Shown: piece by piece, positions 8,435 to 17,910 of the stretch
Layout: each line of letters starts with the position of its first letter
Numbering within the stretch: position 1 is the first letter of the stretch
Assembly: GCA_024275895.1 (NCBI GenBank)
Contig: JAJRYE010000087.1
Span: 1 to 55,577 of the forward strand
Origin: Alphaproteobacteria bacterium
Lineage (GTDB): Bacteria > Pseudomonadota > Alphaproteobacteria > Rhizobiales > BM303
Length of the DNA stretch: 55,577 bases
Direction: 5' to 3'
The notes under the pieces: model-generated
Seen by the model: the letters and a program-made list of their open reading frames with translations, nothing else
Databases searched by the model: none
What the model was told of the DNA's origin: nothing
Program-made: the position numbers and the translations under genes

Positions 8435-10120
8435 ATGGATGTTGTGAATGAGAGCGAAGATACCCGGTTGCAGGATTTTATCCGCGATGTGGTCAGGGCT
8501 GATCTGGCCTCGGGCAAGGTGAAAGGCGTTGTGACGCGGTTTCCGCCCGAGCCCAATGGCTATCTGCATATCGGCCACGCCAAATCCATCGTGCTCAATT
8601 TCGGCATTGCGGAGGAATTTGGCGGGCGCTGCCATTTGCGCTTTGACGACACCAATCCGGCCAAAGAGGAACAGGAGTACATCAACTCCATCAAGGAGGA
8701 TGTGCGCTGGCTCGGCTATGAATGGGGGGCGGATCTTTATCATACTTCCGATTATTTCGAGACGTTATTTGAATGGGCGGTGCATCTGATCAATCACGGC
8801 AAGGCCTATGTGGACGATTCCCCGGCGGAAGAAATCCGCAAAATGCGCGGCACCTTGACGCAGCCGGGAAAAAACAGCCCCTGCCGGGACCGTTCCGTGC
8901 AGGAAAATCTTGATCTCTTCACGGCGATGCGGGCGGGCGAGTTTGCCGAAGGCAGCCGGGTGCTGCGGGCCAAAATTGACATGGCGTCGGGCAATATCAA
9001 TCTGCGCGACCCGGTGATTTACCGCATTTTGCACGCCAGCCATCCGCGCACCGGAGACAAATGGCATATCTACCCAACTTATGATTTTGCCCATGGCCAG
9101 TCGGATGCGATCGAACATGTAACCCATTCGCTCTGCACACTGGAATTTGCCGATCACCGGCCACTGTACGAGTGGTTTATCGACAATCTTCCCGTTCCCG
9201 CCCGGCCGCGCCAATATGAGTTTTCGCGCCTGAACATCTCCCATACGGTGCTCTCGAAACGCCGCCTCATCCAGTTGGTGAATGAGGGCCATGTCTCGGG
9301 CTGGGATGACCCGCGCATGCCGACAATAAGCGGCTTGCGGCGGCGCGGCTATCCACCGGCGGCGATCCGCGACTTTGTCCGCCGGGTCGGTATTACCAAA
9401 AGCGACAATGTGATTGAAATGGCACTGCTGGAACATTGCGCGCGCGAGAATCTCAACCGCAACGCCCCGCGCCGCATGGCGGTTTTAAATCCGCTCAAGG
9501 TGGTGATTGAAAATTACCCCGAAGGGCCGGGCGAAGAGCTTGAGGCGGTCAACAACCCGCAGGATGAAAGCGCCGGGACGCGCATGGTGCCCTTCTCGCG
9601 CGAGATTTATATCGAGCGCGGGGATTTCATGGAGGAGCCGCCGCGCAAGTTTTTCCGCCTTGGACCGGGGCGCGAAGTGCGGCTGCGCTATGCCTATTTC
9701 ATCACCTGTGTGGGGGTGATCAAGGATGAAAGCGGTGAGGTTACCGAATTGCGCTGCACTTATGATCCGGCCACGCGCGGCGGCGATGCGCCCGATGGCC
9801 GCAAGGTCAGGGGCACTATCCACTGGGTCTCGGCGGCCCATGCCATCACGGGGCAGGTGCGGCTTTATGAGCATTTGTTCACGGATGTGGAACCAGGAGC
9901 GGGCGGCGATATGCTTGATGATCTTAACCCCGATTCCCTCAAGCTGCTTGAGAACGCAAGGCTTGAGCCTTCCCTGAGCAAGAGCAAAAGCGGCGCGCCG
10001 GTGCAGTTTGAACGGCAGGGGTATTTTACCCGTGATCCGGATTCAAGCGCCGAAAAACCGGTGTTCAACCGCACCGTGGCGTTGCGCGACAGCTGGGCCA
10101 AAATACAGAAAAAAAACTGA
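8435..10120 (+). CDS. glnS: Glutaminyl-tRNA synthetase
   Basis: This 561-residue class Ic aminoacyl-tRNA synthetase charges tRNA-Gln directly. The HIGH motif is [15 protein letters not shown] (about residues 35-49), the KMSKS-equivalent loop is VLSKRRL and LRFDDTNP (about 68-75) is the Glu/Gln-RS signature. The C-terminal anticodon-binding beta-barrel region (about 340-550) is present, so the protein is full length. The start is preceded by CAGGAG. Most Alphaproteobacteria are thought to make Gln-tRNA by the GatCAB amidation route, so a GlnRS here suggests acquisition or replacement of that route; no gat genes are in the window. It converges on the cyclase gene with only 5 nt between stops. 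Confidence 0.95.
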   Translation: MDVVNESEDTRLQDFIRDVVRADLASGKVKGVVTRFPPEPNGYLHIGHAKSIVLNFGIAEEFGGRCHLRFDDTNPAKEEQEYINSIKEDVRWLGYEWGADLYHTSDYFETLFEWAVHLINHGKAYVDDSPAEEIRKMRGTLTQPGKNSPCRDRSVQENLDLFTAMRAGEFAEGSRVLRAKIDMASGNINLRDPVIYRILHASHPRTGDKWHIYPTYDFAHGQSDAIEHVTHSLCTLEFADHRPLYEWFIDNLPVPARPRQYEFSRLNISHTVLSKRRLIQLVNEGHVSGWDDPRMPTISGLRRRGYPPAAIRDFVRRVGITKSDNVIEMALLEHCARENLNRNAPRRMAVLNPLKVVIENYPEGPGEELEAVNNPQDESAGTRMVPFSREIYIERGDFMEEPPRKFFRLGPGREVRLRYAYFITCVGVIKDESGEVTELRCTYDPATRGGDAPDGRKVRGTIHWVSAAHAITGQVRLYEHLFTDVEPGAGGDMLDDLNPDSLKLLENARLEPSLSKSKSGAPVQFERQGYFTRDPDSSAEKPVFNRTVALRDSWAKIQKKN

Positions 10121-10125
10121 GGGTT

Positions 10126-11454
10126 TCAGGCCGGAGCGGGCGTGTAGATCGTTGTCCTGCTCTGGCGGCCGCGTATCTGGATATTGTCGATTTCATCAAA
10201 AGCAAAGGCGCCGCGGCATAGCCGGGCGGTATTTTCGCCCACCAGAATACAGGTGCCGTATTGCTTGTTGAGCGCTTCGAGCCGCGAGGCGACATTCACC
10301 TCATCGCCAAGCACAGTGAATACCAGCCGGTCCTGCGCTCCCACGGCGCCAATGGCGACCTCGCCGCTATTGACGCCGCAGCGCGCTTTTAATTTGACGC
10401 CGTGGCCGAATCTCCGGCTCTTCAGCGCATCCTGAATGGCCAGCGCCGTTGTAAGCGCATGTTCGGCGTGGTGTTCATCTTTTGTCACCGCATTAAAGGT
10501 GATCAGGATCATATCGCCCTGATACTGGGTGATAACGCCGCCGCATTTTGTCGCGATCTCCGAGAGGGTCTCAAAAAAATCATTCAGGATATGGGAGAGT
10601 TCGACCGGGGAAAGTTGCTCGGACAATGTGGAAAACCCCTCAATATCGGTGAAAATCACCGAAACTTCGCGGATTTCGGCCTCGCCGCCGGCAATCTTTT
10701 TGTCCGAATGGGTGATGCGGTGGGCAACTTCGGGCGATATGAAGCGTGAAAGATCGGCCGCTGCCATCGAGTCAAACATATCACGCTCAAACACCCGCTT
10801 GGCGCGGGCGATGGCGACGGCCAGAATGAGGGTGACCAGGGTTATGGAGATAATCTTGTCAACCTCGGCCCCGACAAGCACCGCATTGGAGGTCATGTAA
10901 GTGACGAAATTACGGGTGATCATCGGGTTGCCGGTCTCGGAAAAAATCACATAAAGAACCAGAACAACCCAGCCGGTCACCGCCGCCAGACCGGCCAGAA
11001 TGATATGACGCGGGTCAAACCTCAAGGCGCGCAGGGCGATGAAAATAAAGACATAGATCAGGGTCGGGGCTTTCAGGTAAAACGAGGGCGGTTGCATATA
11101 CTGGATATGAAAGCTCCAGATCAGAACCATCAAAAGCCCCATATCCATGACCAGCGAGAGCATCAATATCCATTCGGGAAGCGCGCGGCGGATGGAAAAG
11201 ACAAGGCGGATAACCGTAAAGACAAAATAAAGCCCCAGCGCCCAGGGCACGGGCTGAAATTCGGCTTGCAGACCGGTTTTGGGGGCAATGGCGTAAAGGG
11301 TTGCGAAAATAAGCACCAGAAGAAGCTGAACCCAGCTGATGAGTTGCTCGGACTGCGCCTGCCGGCGGGCGATCTGGCGGCGCACGCGTGCGGGCAGCTT
11401 GTCCGGCGCCGCCTCGCCAAAGATAAACACCGGGAGTTTTTTCCACATTTTCAA
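10126..11454 (-). CDS. Membrane class III adenylate/guanylate cyclase
   Basis: The 442-residue protein has an N-terminal membrane region with about six hydrophobic segments (roughly residues 40-220) and a C-terminal class III cyclase domain (about 260-440). Metal-binding aspartates are D270 in VIFTDIEGFS and D314 in YQGDM, and the transition-state Asn/Arg pair lies in LGDEVNVASRLE. The position often occupied by the purine-selecting Lys is Gln (ITQYQGD), as in several bacterial cyclases, so cAMP versus cGMP is not certain. It is the last gene of a three-gene unit, 119 nt after a cNMP-binding protein, which could be its reader. The membrane region looks like a sensor, but no known ligand domain is evident. 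Confidence 0.88.
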   Translation of the reverse strand: MKMWKKLPVFIFGEAAPDKLPARVRRQIARRQAQSEQLISWVQLLLVLIFATLYAIAPKTGLQAEFQPVPWALGLYFVFTVIRLVFSIRRALPEWILMLSLVMDMGLLMVLIWSFHIQYMQPPSFYLKAPTLIYVFIFIALRALRFDPRHIILAGLAAVTGWVVLVLYVIFSETGNPMITRNFVTYMTSNAVLVGAEVDKIISITLVTLILAVAIARAKRVFERDMFDSMAAADLSRFISPEVAHRITHSDKKIAGGEAEIREVSVIFTDIEGFSTLSEQLSPVELSHILNDFFETLSEIATKCGGVITQYQGDMILITFNAVTKDEHHAEHALTTALAIQDALKSRRFGHGVKLKARCGVNSGEVAIGAVGAQDRLVFTVLGDEVNVASRLEALNKQYGTCILVGENTARLCRGAFAFDEIDNIQIRGRQSRTTIYTPAPA

Positions 11455-11573
11455 GTTACCGTCCCGCCTGCGCCGGTTGTTTCCGCAGCCTTGAAGATAG
11501 GCGATTATCGCTCACCTTCATCTCACTTCACCGTGACGCAAAATGTGAGCCGTGATTTTATCAGGCAGACAAA

Positions 11574-12029
11574 TCAGGATTTGCCGGAGAAGGCGCCGCG
11601 GGCGATCTGGGCGCTTGTGGTGGCGATTTTCTCACTCAGGGATTGCATGATGCCCAGCGCCGCGCCCGGGTTTTCGGTCACCATCTTGAGGAAAATATCA
11701 CCGTCGATTTTCATCACCGTCAATCTTCCCTTTGCGGTGATGGTGGCGGAGCGCCCCGAATTCAGAAACAGTCCCATTGCGCCAAACACCGTATTGGCGC
11801 CCAGTTCATTGACCCTGATGCTTTTGCCGTCCTGCTCAATAATGACATCGACGGCGCCGTCCTCGATAAAATAAGCCGAATCGGCCGGATCGCCCATATG
11901 ACAGACTTCCTCGCCATCCTCGAATGTCAACTGGTCGCTGGCGAAGGCGAGAAGCTTGAGTTTTGAAGGCTCCATATTGGCAAATAACGGAATGCTCTTG
12001 AGCCTTCTGGCCGTTTTTTCAAGATTCAT
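11574..12029 (-). CDS. Stand-alone cyclic nucleotide-binding domain protein
   Basis: This 151-residue protein is a single CRP/PKA-type cNMP-binding beta-barrel with short flanking helices and no DNA-binding domain. The phosphate-binding cassette reads FGAMGLFLNSGRSATI (82-97): the phosphate-contacting Arg is kept (R93), but the usual ribose-contacting Glu of FGE is Ala (A84), which would weaken or change nucleotide binding. Its start overlaps the end of the ABC-like gene by 4 nt, and the cyclase gene follows, so the three products are very probably made together. It may be a soluble regulatory subunit of the ABC-like protein. Confidence 0.85.
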   Translation of the reverse strand: MNLEKTARRLKSIPLFANMEPSKLKLLAFASDQLTFEDGEEVCHMGDPADSAYFIEDGAVDVIIEQDGKSIRVNELGANTVFGAMGLFLNSGRSATITAKGRLTVMKIDGDIFLKMVTENPGAALGIMQSLSEKIATTSAQIARGAFSGKS

Positions 12030-14653
12030 TTTTTTGTCCCTTTTGCGTTCTGGCTTGTTATTTCGGCGACCTTGCCCGCCCTGGTCACGCGCCCGTGCTT
12101 CATGACAATCATATTCTCGAAAAACCCTGCATCTTCGTCCCTGTTGAGAACCCAGATCAGGCCGCGATCTTCGTTATGGGCAATGATTGCGCGCATGATT
12201 TTCTCCTGCGAGACGGGCGCGTGGGCGCTTAGGGGATTGTTCAAAACCAGTATGGGTGCGTTCTTGATCAGGGCGCGCGCCAGACAGAGCTTCTGGCGCT
12301 GGGCGGCGGAAAGACGGCCGCCGGCAACCCCCACGGCCATATCCATGCCCAGATCCATGATCGTGCCGGTCAATTCGAGTTTCTCGACAATATCACGGAT
12401 CAGGCGGCCGACCTTGCGGCGCGCCTTGGCGCGGCCATGGGCGATCTTGCCAAACAGGATATTGTCACGAACCGAGGCGGTGGCGCTGTATGTGTTCTCA
12501 TCATAAAACTCGATTGCGTTTTCAAGATTTTCCGGCAGATGCCCGGCAAAATTCCGGCGACAAATCAAAATTTTCTGCCGGATTTCATCATCGACAAAAT
12601 CGAGCCTGTGCCGGGCCGGGGAAAGCAGGAAGGGCAGACCGCGCAAACGCGCCTGCTCCTCGGCATCAAGCGTTTCCAGCCCGGCCGCCGCCTTGCGGAT
12701 GATGAGTTGGTATTCGGGCAGTTCGGCGGCGTCTATAAAGCTGAAACGGGCAAAAAACTCATGCCCCGGCGGCAAATCCTTGAACAGCTCGACCATGGTC
12801 TCGGCCACTTTCAGCCCGGTTTCAAGAAACCAGTTGTTCATCGAGGAGCGCTCGAGGATTGAGAGCATATAGGGGTCGGTGCTGAGCTGATCGAAATCAA
12901 AGGCATCGCTGACAAGCCGCCCCATCAGGATATTTTCGCCAACCGTCATATTGTCGTTAAAACGCTCCTTGTCGAAAGGCTCGACAAGCGCGGCCATTTC
13001 CGGTTCCAGCAAGCGCGTTTTGAGCAGCTTGCGCGCTTCCATGATGCGCCCGGTCATCTCCGGGTTGGCAACCGGATCAAGGTGGGCTTTGAGGCCGAAT
13101 TCGTGGATATCCTCATCAAGCCCGGTGATTTCCAGCGCTTGCAGGGTTTGTTGCTTTATGCCGCCGGCACCCTGGTCAAAACGGGAAAAATCCACCCATT
13201 CGGCGTGAATGTCATGCGAGCTGTTTCCCGAGCCCCGCGCCTCAGCGATGAAATGCCTGCGCCTTGCCGCTTCTTCGTCTTCATATTCGCGCTCGGCCAC
13301 GGGCCGGTGCTTCATGCCGTAATAAAGATTGTCCCGGATCGAGCCGCCAAAGACATAGGCGCTGTGATCAACATAGCTCATATTGCGGCCGATGACCGCT
13401 TCATGCAAGGAGCCGGCATCCATTCCCCCGAGACGGATCTTGCCGCTCTGGGGGAAGATCAGGCGCACAAGCAGACGGATAAGCTCATCCCGGCCCGAAT
13501 CCACCGCCCCCAGCACCGCCGTCGTGCCTCTCAGGGGCAGCCTTGCACTCAGGCCATCGAGAAGTTTGAAGCCGGTATCGTCCTCAACCACCACATTGGA
13601 CGCCTCGAATTCGCCCTCCAGAACCGGTAATTCGGCCGGGGGATCGCGTTGCAGGTCCTCGTCAAGCATGCCTTCGGGGTGGAATTGTTCAACAAGCTGT
13701 TCGTATTTGATCTTTGCATCCATGGCGGTCTGGTAATTCTTGAGCAATTCCTTCCATGGATCGGCCAGATCCTTGTAGGCGGCAATCACCGCAACCAGCG
13801 AACCAAAGCTCAAGTTGCCCTTGATCACCAGCACGCCGCCAAGTGAGTAAAAGAAAAACGGCGTCAACTGGGCGATGAAATTGTTCAGGAACTTGATGAA
13901 AAACTTGCGGCGGTAAATCTCATAGCGAATATCGAAAATCTGCCCCAGCCAGTCAGAGATATTAGCTAGCTCAAAGGCGGAGGTGTCGTTGGTATGGACA
14001 TCCTGAATGCCCGAGACGCTCTCGCTGATGCGCTCCGAGAGGCGTCTTGCGGTCTGGACCCGCTGTTTGCCGAGAAGATTGACCTTTTTTTGCAATTTGG
14101 GGATCAGATACATCTGCACCGGATAAAGCGCGATGGCGGCAATGCCTAAAAACGGGTCCTGAATCATGATAAAGGCAAGGATTGTCAGTAACGTCCCGCC
14201 CTGAAAAATCGGAAGCGAGATCGCCTCGCCGATATAGCCGCCCAGGGGCTCGACCTCGGCGGAAATCATCGAGATGATCTCGCCTTGCGAGATTTTGGCG
14301 AATTGCGACATGGGAAAGCGCAGTATCCGGCCAAACAGGATATAGCGCAAACGCCGCAACATGCGCTCGCCCATGGAGCCACGGTAAATATTGATCCATA
14401 ATTTGAAACCGCCATTCACCAGCACCAGCAGTAAAAACATACCGCAAAGGGTGAGGAGAAACTCGATCTGCCCCAGTTCAATGCCAAAATAGACCTTGGG
14501 AAAATCCTTGCCGCCGATGGCTTCATTGATAATGGTCTTGGGCAGATCAAGGGAAAAATACAAAAGCGGAAAGGAGAGCAGGGTCACAAACAGCAAAATC
14601 AACTGCTCTTTACGCGAGTACCGCCAGATAAATTTAAAAATACTCGATTCCAT
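12026..14653 (-). CDS. ABC exporter-like membrane protein with degenerate, expanded nucleotide-binding domain
   Basis: The 875-residue protein has a type I ABC exporter membrane domain (hydrophobic segments between about residues 17 and 300), then an NBD-like region about 280 residues longer than normal. All catalytic motifs are altered: Walker A is GAVDSGRDE (382-390, Lys to Arg), Q-loop YVDH, signature LSAAQ (781-785), Walker B ILVLNNPLS (801-809, Asp and Glu both Asn) and the switch His is Asn in VLNRDED. The segment that normally follows the Q-loop occurs three times: GSIRDNLYYG (437-446), MTVGENILMG (569-578) and ASVRDNILFG (726-735). ATP hydrolysis looks unlikely. It is first gene of a unit with the cNMP-binding protein and cyclase. 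Despite the ABC fold, a regulatory or structural role is more plausible than active transport. Confidence 0.85.
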   Translation of the reverse strand: MESSIFKFIWRYSRKEQLILLFVTLLSFPLLYFSLDLPKTIINEAIGGKDFPKVYFGIELGQIEFLLTLCGMFLLLVLVNGGFKLWINIYRGSMGERMLRRLRYILFGRILRFPMSQFAKISQGEIISMISAEVEPLGGYIGEAISLPIFQGGTLLTILAFIMIQDPFLGIAAIALYPVQMYLIPKLQKKVNLLGKQRVQTARRLSERISESVSGIQDVHTNDTSAFELANISDWLGQIFDIRYEIYRRKFFIKFLNNFIAQLTPFFFYSLGGVLVIKGNLSFGSLVAVIAAYKDLADPWKELLKNYQTAMDAKIKYEQLVEQFHPEGMLDEDLQRDPPAELPVLEGEFEASNVVVEDDTGFKLLDGLSARLPLRGTTAVLGAVDSGRDELIRLLVRLIFPQSGKIRLGGMDAGSLHEAVIGRNMSYVDHSAYVFGGSIRDNLYYGMKHRPVAEREYEDEEAARRRHFIAEARGSGNSSHDIHAEWVDFSRFDQGAGGIKQQTLQALEITGLDEDIHEFGLKAHLDPVANPEMTGRIMEARKLLKTRLLEPEMAALVEPFDKERFNDNMTVGENILMGRLVSDAFDFDQLSTDPYMLSILERSSMNNWFLETGLKVAETMVELFKDLPPGHEFFARFSFIDAAELPEYQLIIRKAAAGLETLDAEEQARLRGLPFLLSPARHRLDFVDDEIRQKILICRRNFAGHLPENLENAIEFYDENTYSATASVRDNILFGKIAHGRAKARRKVGRLIRDIVEKLELTGTIMDLGMDMAVGVAGGRLSAAQRQKLCLARALIKNAPILVLNNPLSAHAPVSQEKIMRAIIAHNEDRGLIWVLNRDEDAGFFENMIVMKHGRVTRAGKVAEITSQNAKGTKK

Positions 14654-14906
14654 GAGAGTTTTTTTCTGCCCCTTGAAATTCTTTTACGGGTGTTGCCAGC
14701 CTGATTGTTATCATCTCACGAAACCATGGTGTACAATTATTGCTGCTATTGGCAAGTCCCATTTGCGTTATGGTCCTGGCGGTTAAGCTCAATTCTTCGC
14801 TAAAGACGCGTGATTTAGTGGAAACATGACGGATAAATCGGTTATGTTCTGTTATGTCCGGTCCTGAACCGGGAGGGGGAAGCGGCAACATGAAGGAGAA
14901 GGCATC

Positions 14907-15464
14907 ATGAATTTCTTTATCCGCAGCGGGCTGCTCATCCTCATCCTCGCATGGGCAGCCGGTCCGGCCCGGGCCAGAGATGTCATCGAGCCGTTTTATG
15001 GCCAGTATCTCGGCGAGACGAGCGGAAAGTGCGACCCGAAAGCCGCTCCGCGCAACCTCGATGTTATCATCCGCCCCTATAAACGCGGCTTTACGGTGGA
15101 GTGGACAACAACCATTCACAAACCGTCAGGCAAGGTCAAGCAAGCAAATTTTTCCATAAATTTCAAAACCATCGGCAAGAACGGCCTTTACCGCTCGGCC
15201 ATGAGAATCAATGCTTTCGGGCAGGAAGTGCCGCATGACCCGCTCAAAGGCGCGCCCTATATCTGGGGCGTGCTTTCGGGCAAGGTTCTGACGGTTCATT
15301 CGCTGATGATTTTTGCCAATGGCGATTATGAAATCCAGACCTACAAGCGCAGCCTGACCCCCAAAGGCATGGATGTCGTCTTTTCGCGCATCCATAACGG
15401 CGAGAGGCAAAAGAATCTTTGCGCCAGCCTCAAACGTATGAAAAGCCAGGTCCAGTCCGAATGA
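14907..15464 (+). CDS. Secreted protein of unknown function, first gene of glycan cluster
   Basis: This 185-residue protein has a clear Sec signal peptide (about residues 1-24, ending ARA). The mature part is basic, probably beta-rich, and contains two Cys residues (near residues 36 and 174) that could form a disulfide in the periplasm. I do not recognise the family. A GAAGGAGAAGG ribosome-binding site precedes the ATG. Its stop overlaps the start of a glycosyltransferase gene (ATGA), so it is translated with the glycan genes. Divergent from the pseudo-ABC gene; the shared 253-bp gap should carry promoters for both. Confidence 0.75.
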   Translation: MNFFIRSGLLILILAWAAGPARARDVIEPFYGQYLGETSGKCDPKAAPRNLDVIIRPYKRGFTVEWTTTIHKPSGKVKQANFSINFKTIGKNGLYRSAMRINAFGQEVPHDPLKGAPYIWGVLSGKVLTVHSLMIFANGDYEIQTYKRSLTPKGMDVVFSRIHNGERQKNLCASLKRMKSQVQSE

Positions 15465-16672
15465 AACTGTTAATCTACAGCCATGACACATTCGGTCTGG
15501 GGCATTTGCGCCGCTGCCGGACCATCGCCCATTCCCTGATTGATCATCTGCATGATCTCTCGGTGCTGATTCTGTCGGGTTCGCCGATCATCGGCTCGTA
15601 CGGGTTCCGGTCACGGGTGGATTTTATCCGTATTCCCGGCGTGGTCAAGCTGCGCTCGGGCGGTTATACGCCGCATGGGCTTGACATCAGCACCGAAGAT
15701 GCGATCGCCATCCGCGAGGCCATCATCCGCTCGACGGCGGATGTGTTCCGGCCCGATATCTTTCTGGTGGATAAAGAACCTCTGGGCCTGCGCGGCGAGG
15801 TGGTCAACACGCTCGAGTTGCTCAAATCGAGAGGAACGCGCAATGTTCTGGGCTTGCGCGATGTTATGGATGACCCGGCCTCGCTGGCGGTGGAATGGGA
15901 ACGCAAAACCGTTCTGCCGGCGCTGGAGAATCTTTACGATGATATCTGGGTCTATGGCCGGCCCGAGATTTATAATCCGCTCAACGGCATTGATGTCCCG
16001 CAAAAGGTTCTGGACAAGATCACCTATACCGGCTATCTGCGCCGCTCATCGAGCCCGACGCTCACGCCCTCGGAGATGAATCATGCCGATTTTGACAATC
16101 CCTTTATCCTGATCACCCCCGGCGGCGGCGGCGACGGGGCGGCGCTTGTGGACTGGGCCTTGCGGGCTTATGAACATGACCCGGATATTCCTGCCGCAGC
16201 GGTTATTGTTTTCGGCCCCTTCATGCATACAGAGCTTCAGGCCCAGTTCCGCCAGAGGGTGGACCGGCTTGACAAGGTCACGGCGCTCACCTTCGACGCC
16301 AATATCGAACATCTGATGTCGCTGGCAGACGGCATTGTCGCCATGGGCGGCTATAATACCTTTTGTGAAATCCTCTCCTTTGACAAACCCGGCATTATTG
16401 TTCCCAGAACCACACCGCGGCTGGAGCAATATATCCGCGCCTCAAGAGCGCAGGATCTGGGGCTGACGCAAATGCTGGTTGGTGAGGGCAATTATGATCC
16501 GCAGAAGATGGCCCGGGCGCTGCGCGAATTGCCCGGCCGTCCCCGCCCCTCCGAGGCCAATCTGACCGGGCTGCTCGACGGGGCAACGACAATCTGCGGC
16601 ATGGTTGATCAATGGACCAATCCCACCAAGACCGGTGATCCGAGGCTGAGAATTGTCGGTGAGGATCTTTAG
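15461..16672 (+). CDS. MurG-like (GT28-type) glycosyltransferase
   Basis: The product is 403 residues from the ATG at 15461, which overlaps the previous stop; an upstream in-frame ATG (15419) lies inside the previous gene and is less likely. GT-B fold features are an N-terminal glycine-rich loop DTFGLGHLRRCRTIAHSL (9-26) and a C-terminal nucleotide-sugar domain with ITPGGGGDGAALVDWAL and MGGYNTFCEILSFDKPGIIV. It presumably transfers a sugar from a nucleotide donor in the cytoplasm. It is paralogous to the protein at 19615-20760 (shared GH-RR motif, KI-YTGY and GGYNT segments). Acceptor unknown. Confidence 0.8.
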   Translation: MKLLIYSHDTFGLGHLRRCRTIAHSLIDHLHDLSVLILSGSPIIGSYGFRSRVDFIRIPGVVKLRSGGYTPHGLDISTEDAIAIREAIIRSTADVFRPDIFLVDKEPLGLRGEVVNTLELLKSRGTRNVLGLRDVMDDPASLAVEWERKTVLPALENLYDDIWVYGRPEIYNPLNGIDVPQKVLDKITYTGYLRRSSSPTLTPSEMNHADFDNPFILITPGGGGDGAALVDWALRAYEHDPDIPAAAVIVFGPFMHTELQAQFRQRVDRLDKVTALTFDANIEHLMSLADGIVAMGGYNTFCEILSFDKPGIIVPRTTPRLEQYIRASRAQDLGLTQMLVGEGNYDPQKMARALRELPGRPRPSEANLTGLLDGATTICGMVDQWTNPTKTGDPRLRIVGEDL

Positions 16673-16677
16673 CCGGA

Positions 16678-17910
16678 ATGAAAAAGACCGTTATTGTACT
16701 GAAAGGCTATCCGCGCCTTTCCGAGACCTTTATTGCACAGGAAATCCTCGGCTTGCAGGAGCTGGGGCTTGATCTGCATCTTGTCTCCCTGCGCCATCCC
16801 ACCGACACACGCCGCCATCCCGTTCATGAAAGCATCAAGGCGCCGGTTTTATACCTGCCTGAATATCTGCACCATGAGCCCCTGCGTGTGCTCAGGGCCT
16901 GGCGGGCGCTGCGTCGGCGCAAAGACTACAAAGAGGCCTTTTCGCTCTGGCGCAAGGATTTAAGGCGCGATTTTACCCGCAACCGCATCCGCCGTTTCGG
17001 TCAGGCGCTGGTGCTGGCGCATGAAATGCCGCAAGATGCCGGCTGGCTCTATGCCCATTTCCTGCACACTCCAGCTTCAGTGACCCAATATGCGGCCATC
17101 CTAAGCGCCCTGCCCTGGAGCTGCTCGGCCCATGCCAAGGATATCTGGACCTCACCGGAGTGGGAGAAGAAAGAAAAGCTTGCCCATATGAGATGGCTGG
17201 TGAGCTGCACGGCGCTCAATGTGGAGCATCTGCATGCTCTTGTGCCTGAAGCGCCGCACAAAATTTCCCTGGTTTATCACGGGCTGGATTTTTCACGTTT
17301 CGGCAACAGGACACATGGTTATAGCGACAAGGACGGCCGCGCGGCGGCTGATCCGGTGGTGATTATATCCGTGGGGAGGCTGGTGACAAAGAAGGGCTAT
17401 GATACCTTGCTGGAGGCGCTGGCCAAACTGCCTTTCGGGCTGAACTGGCGCTTTGTTCATATCGGCGGCGGCGAGCTTGGGCAGGTGCTGGAACGCCGGG
17501 CGGCCAGGCTGGGGATCAGTGATCGCATCACATGGCGCGGCGCGCTTGCGCAGCAGGATGTATTGCGCGCCTACCGCGAAGCCGATATTTTTGTGCTCGC
17601 CAGCAAGGTGGCCGGTAACGGCGACCGGGACGGGCTGCCCAATGTGCTGATGGAGGCGCAAAGCCAGGGGCTGGCCTGTATTTCAACCAAAGTGTCCGCC
17701 ATTCCCGAACTGATCATTGATGAAGAGACCGGCCTGCTGGTGGAGCCGGAAAAACCGGATTTGCTCTGCGCTGCCCTTGAACGCCTCGTAACCGATGCGC
17801 CCTTGCGGCAAAAGCTCGGCGAGGCGGGAAACCGCCGGGTGAGAGACCGGTTCGGCCATCAAAAAGGCATTGCCGAAGTGGCGCGACTGCTGGGTGATGG
17901 CGGGACATGA
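16678..17910 (+). CDS. GT4-family glycosyltransferase
   Basis: This 410-residue GT-B enzyme begins KKTVIVLKGYPRLSETFIAQ, a typical start for the GT4 colanic/exopolysaccharide transferases. The C-terminal domain has ISVGRLVTKKGYDTLLEAL (about 224-242), the acidic donor-site motif DGLPNVLMEAQSQGL (about 317-331) and STKVSAIPELI. It lies 5 nt after the previous gene and overlaps the next by 4 nt. It probably adds a hexose to a lipid- or protein-linked glycan at the inner membrane; donor and acceptor cannot be read from the sequence. Confidence 0.85.
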   Translation: MKKTVIVLKGYPRLSETFIAQEILGLQELGLDLHLVSLRHPTDTRRHPVHESIKAPVLYLPEYLHHEPLRVLRAWRALRRRKDYKEAFSLWRKDLRRDFTRNRIRRFGQALVLAHEMPQDAGWLYAHFLHTPASVTQYAAILSALPWSCSAHAKDIWTSPEWEKKEKLAHMRWLVSCTALNVEHLHALVPEAPHKISLVYHGLDFSRFGNRTHGYSDKDGRAAADPVVIISVGRLVTKKGYDTLLEALAKLPFGLNWRFVHIGGGELGQVLERRAARLGISDRITWRGALAQQDVLRAYREADIFVLASKVAGNGDRDGLPNVLMEAQSQGLACISTKVSAIPELIIDEETGLLVEPEKPDLLCAALERLVTDAPLRQKLGEAGNRRVRDRFGHQKGIAEVARLLGDGGT

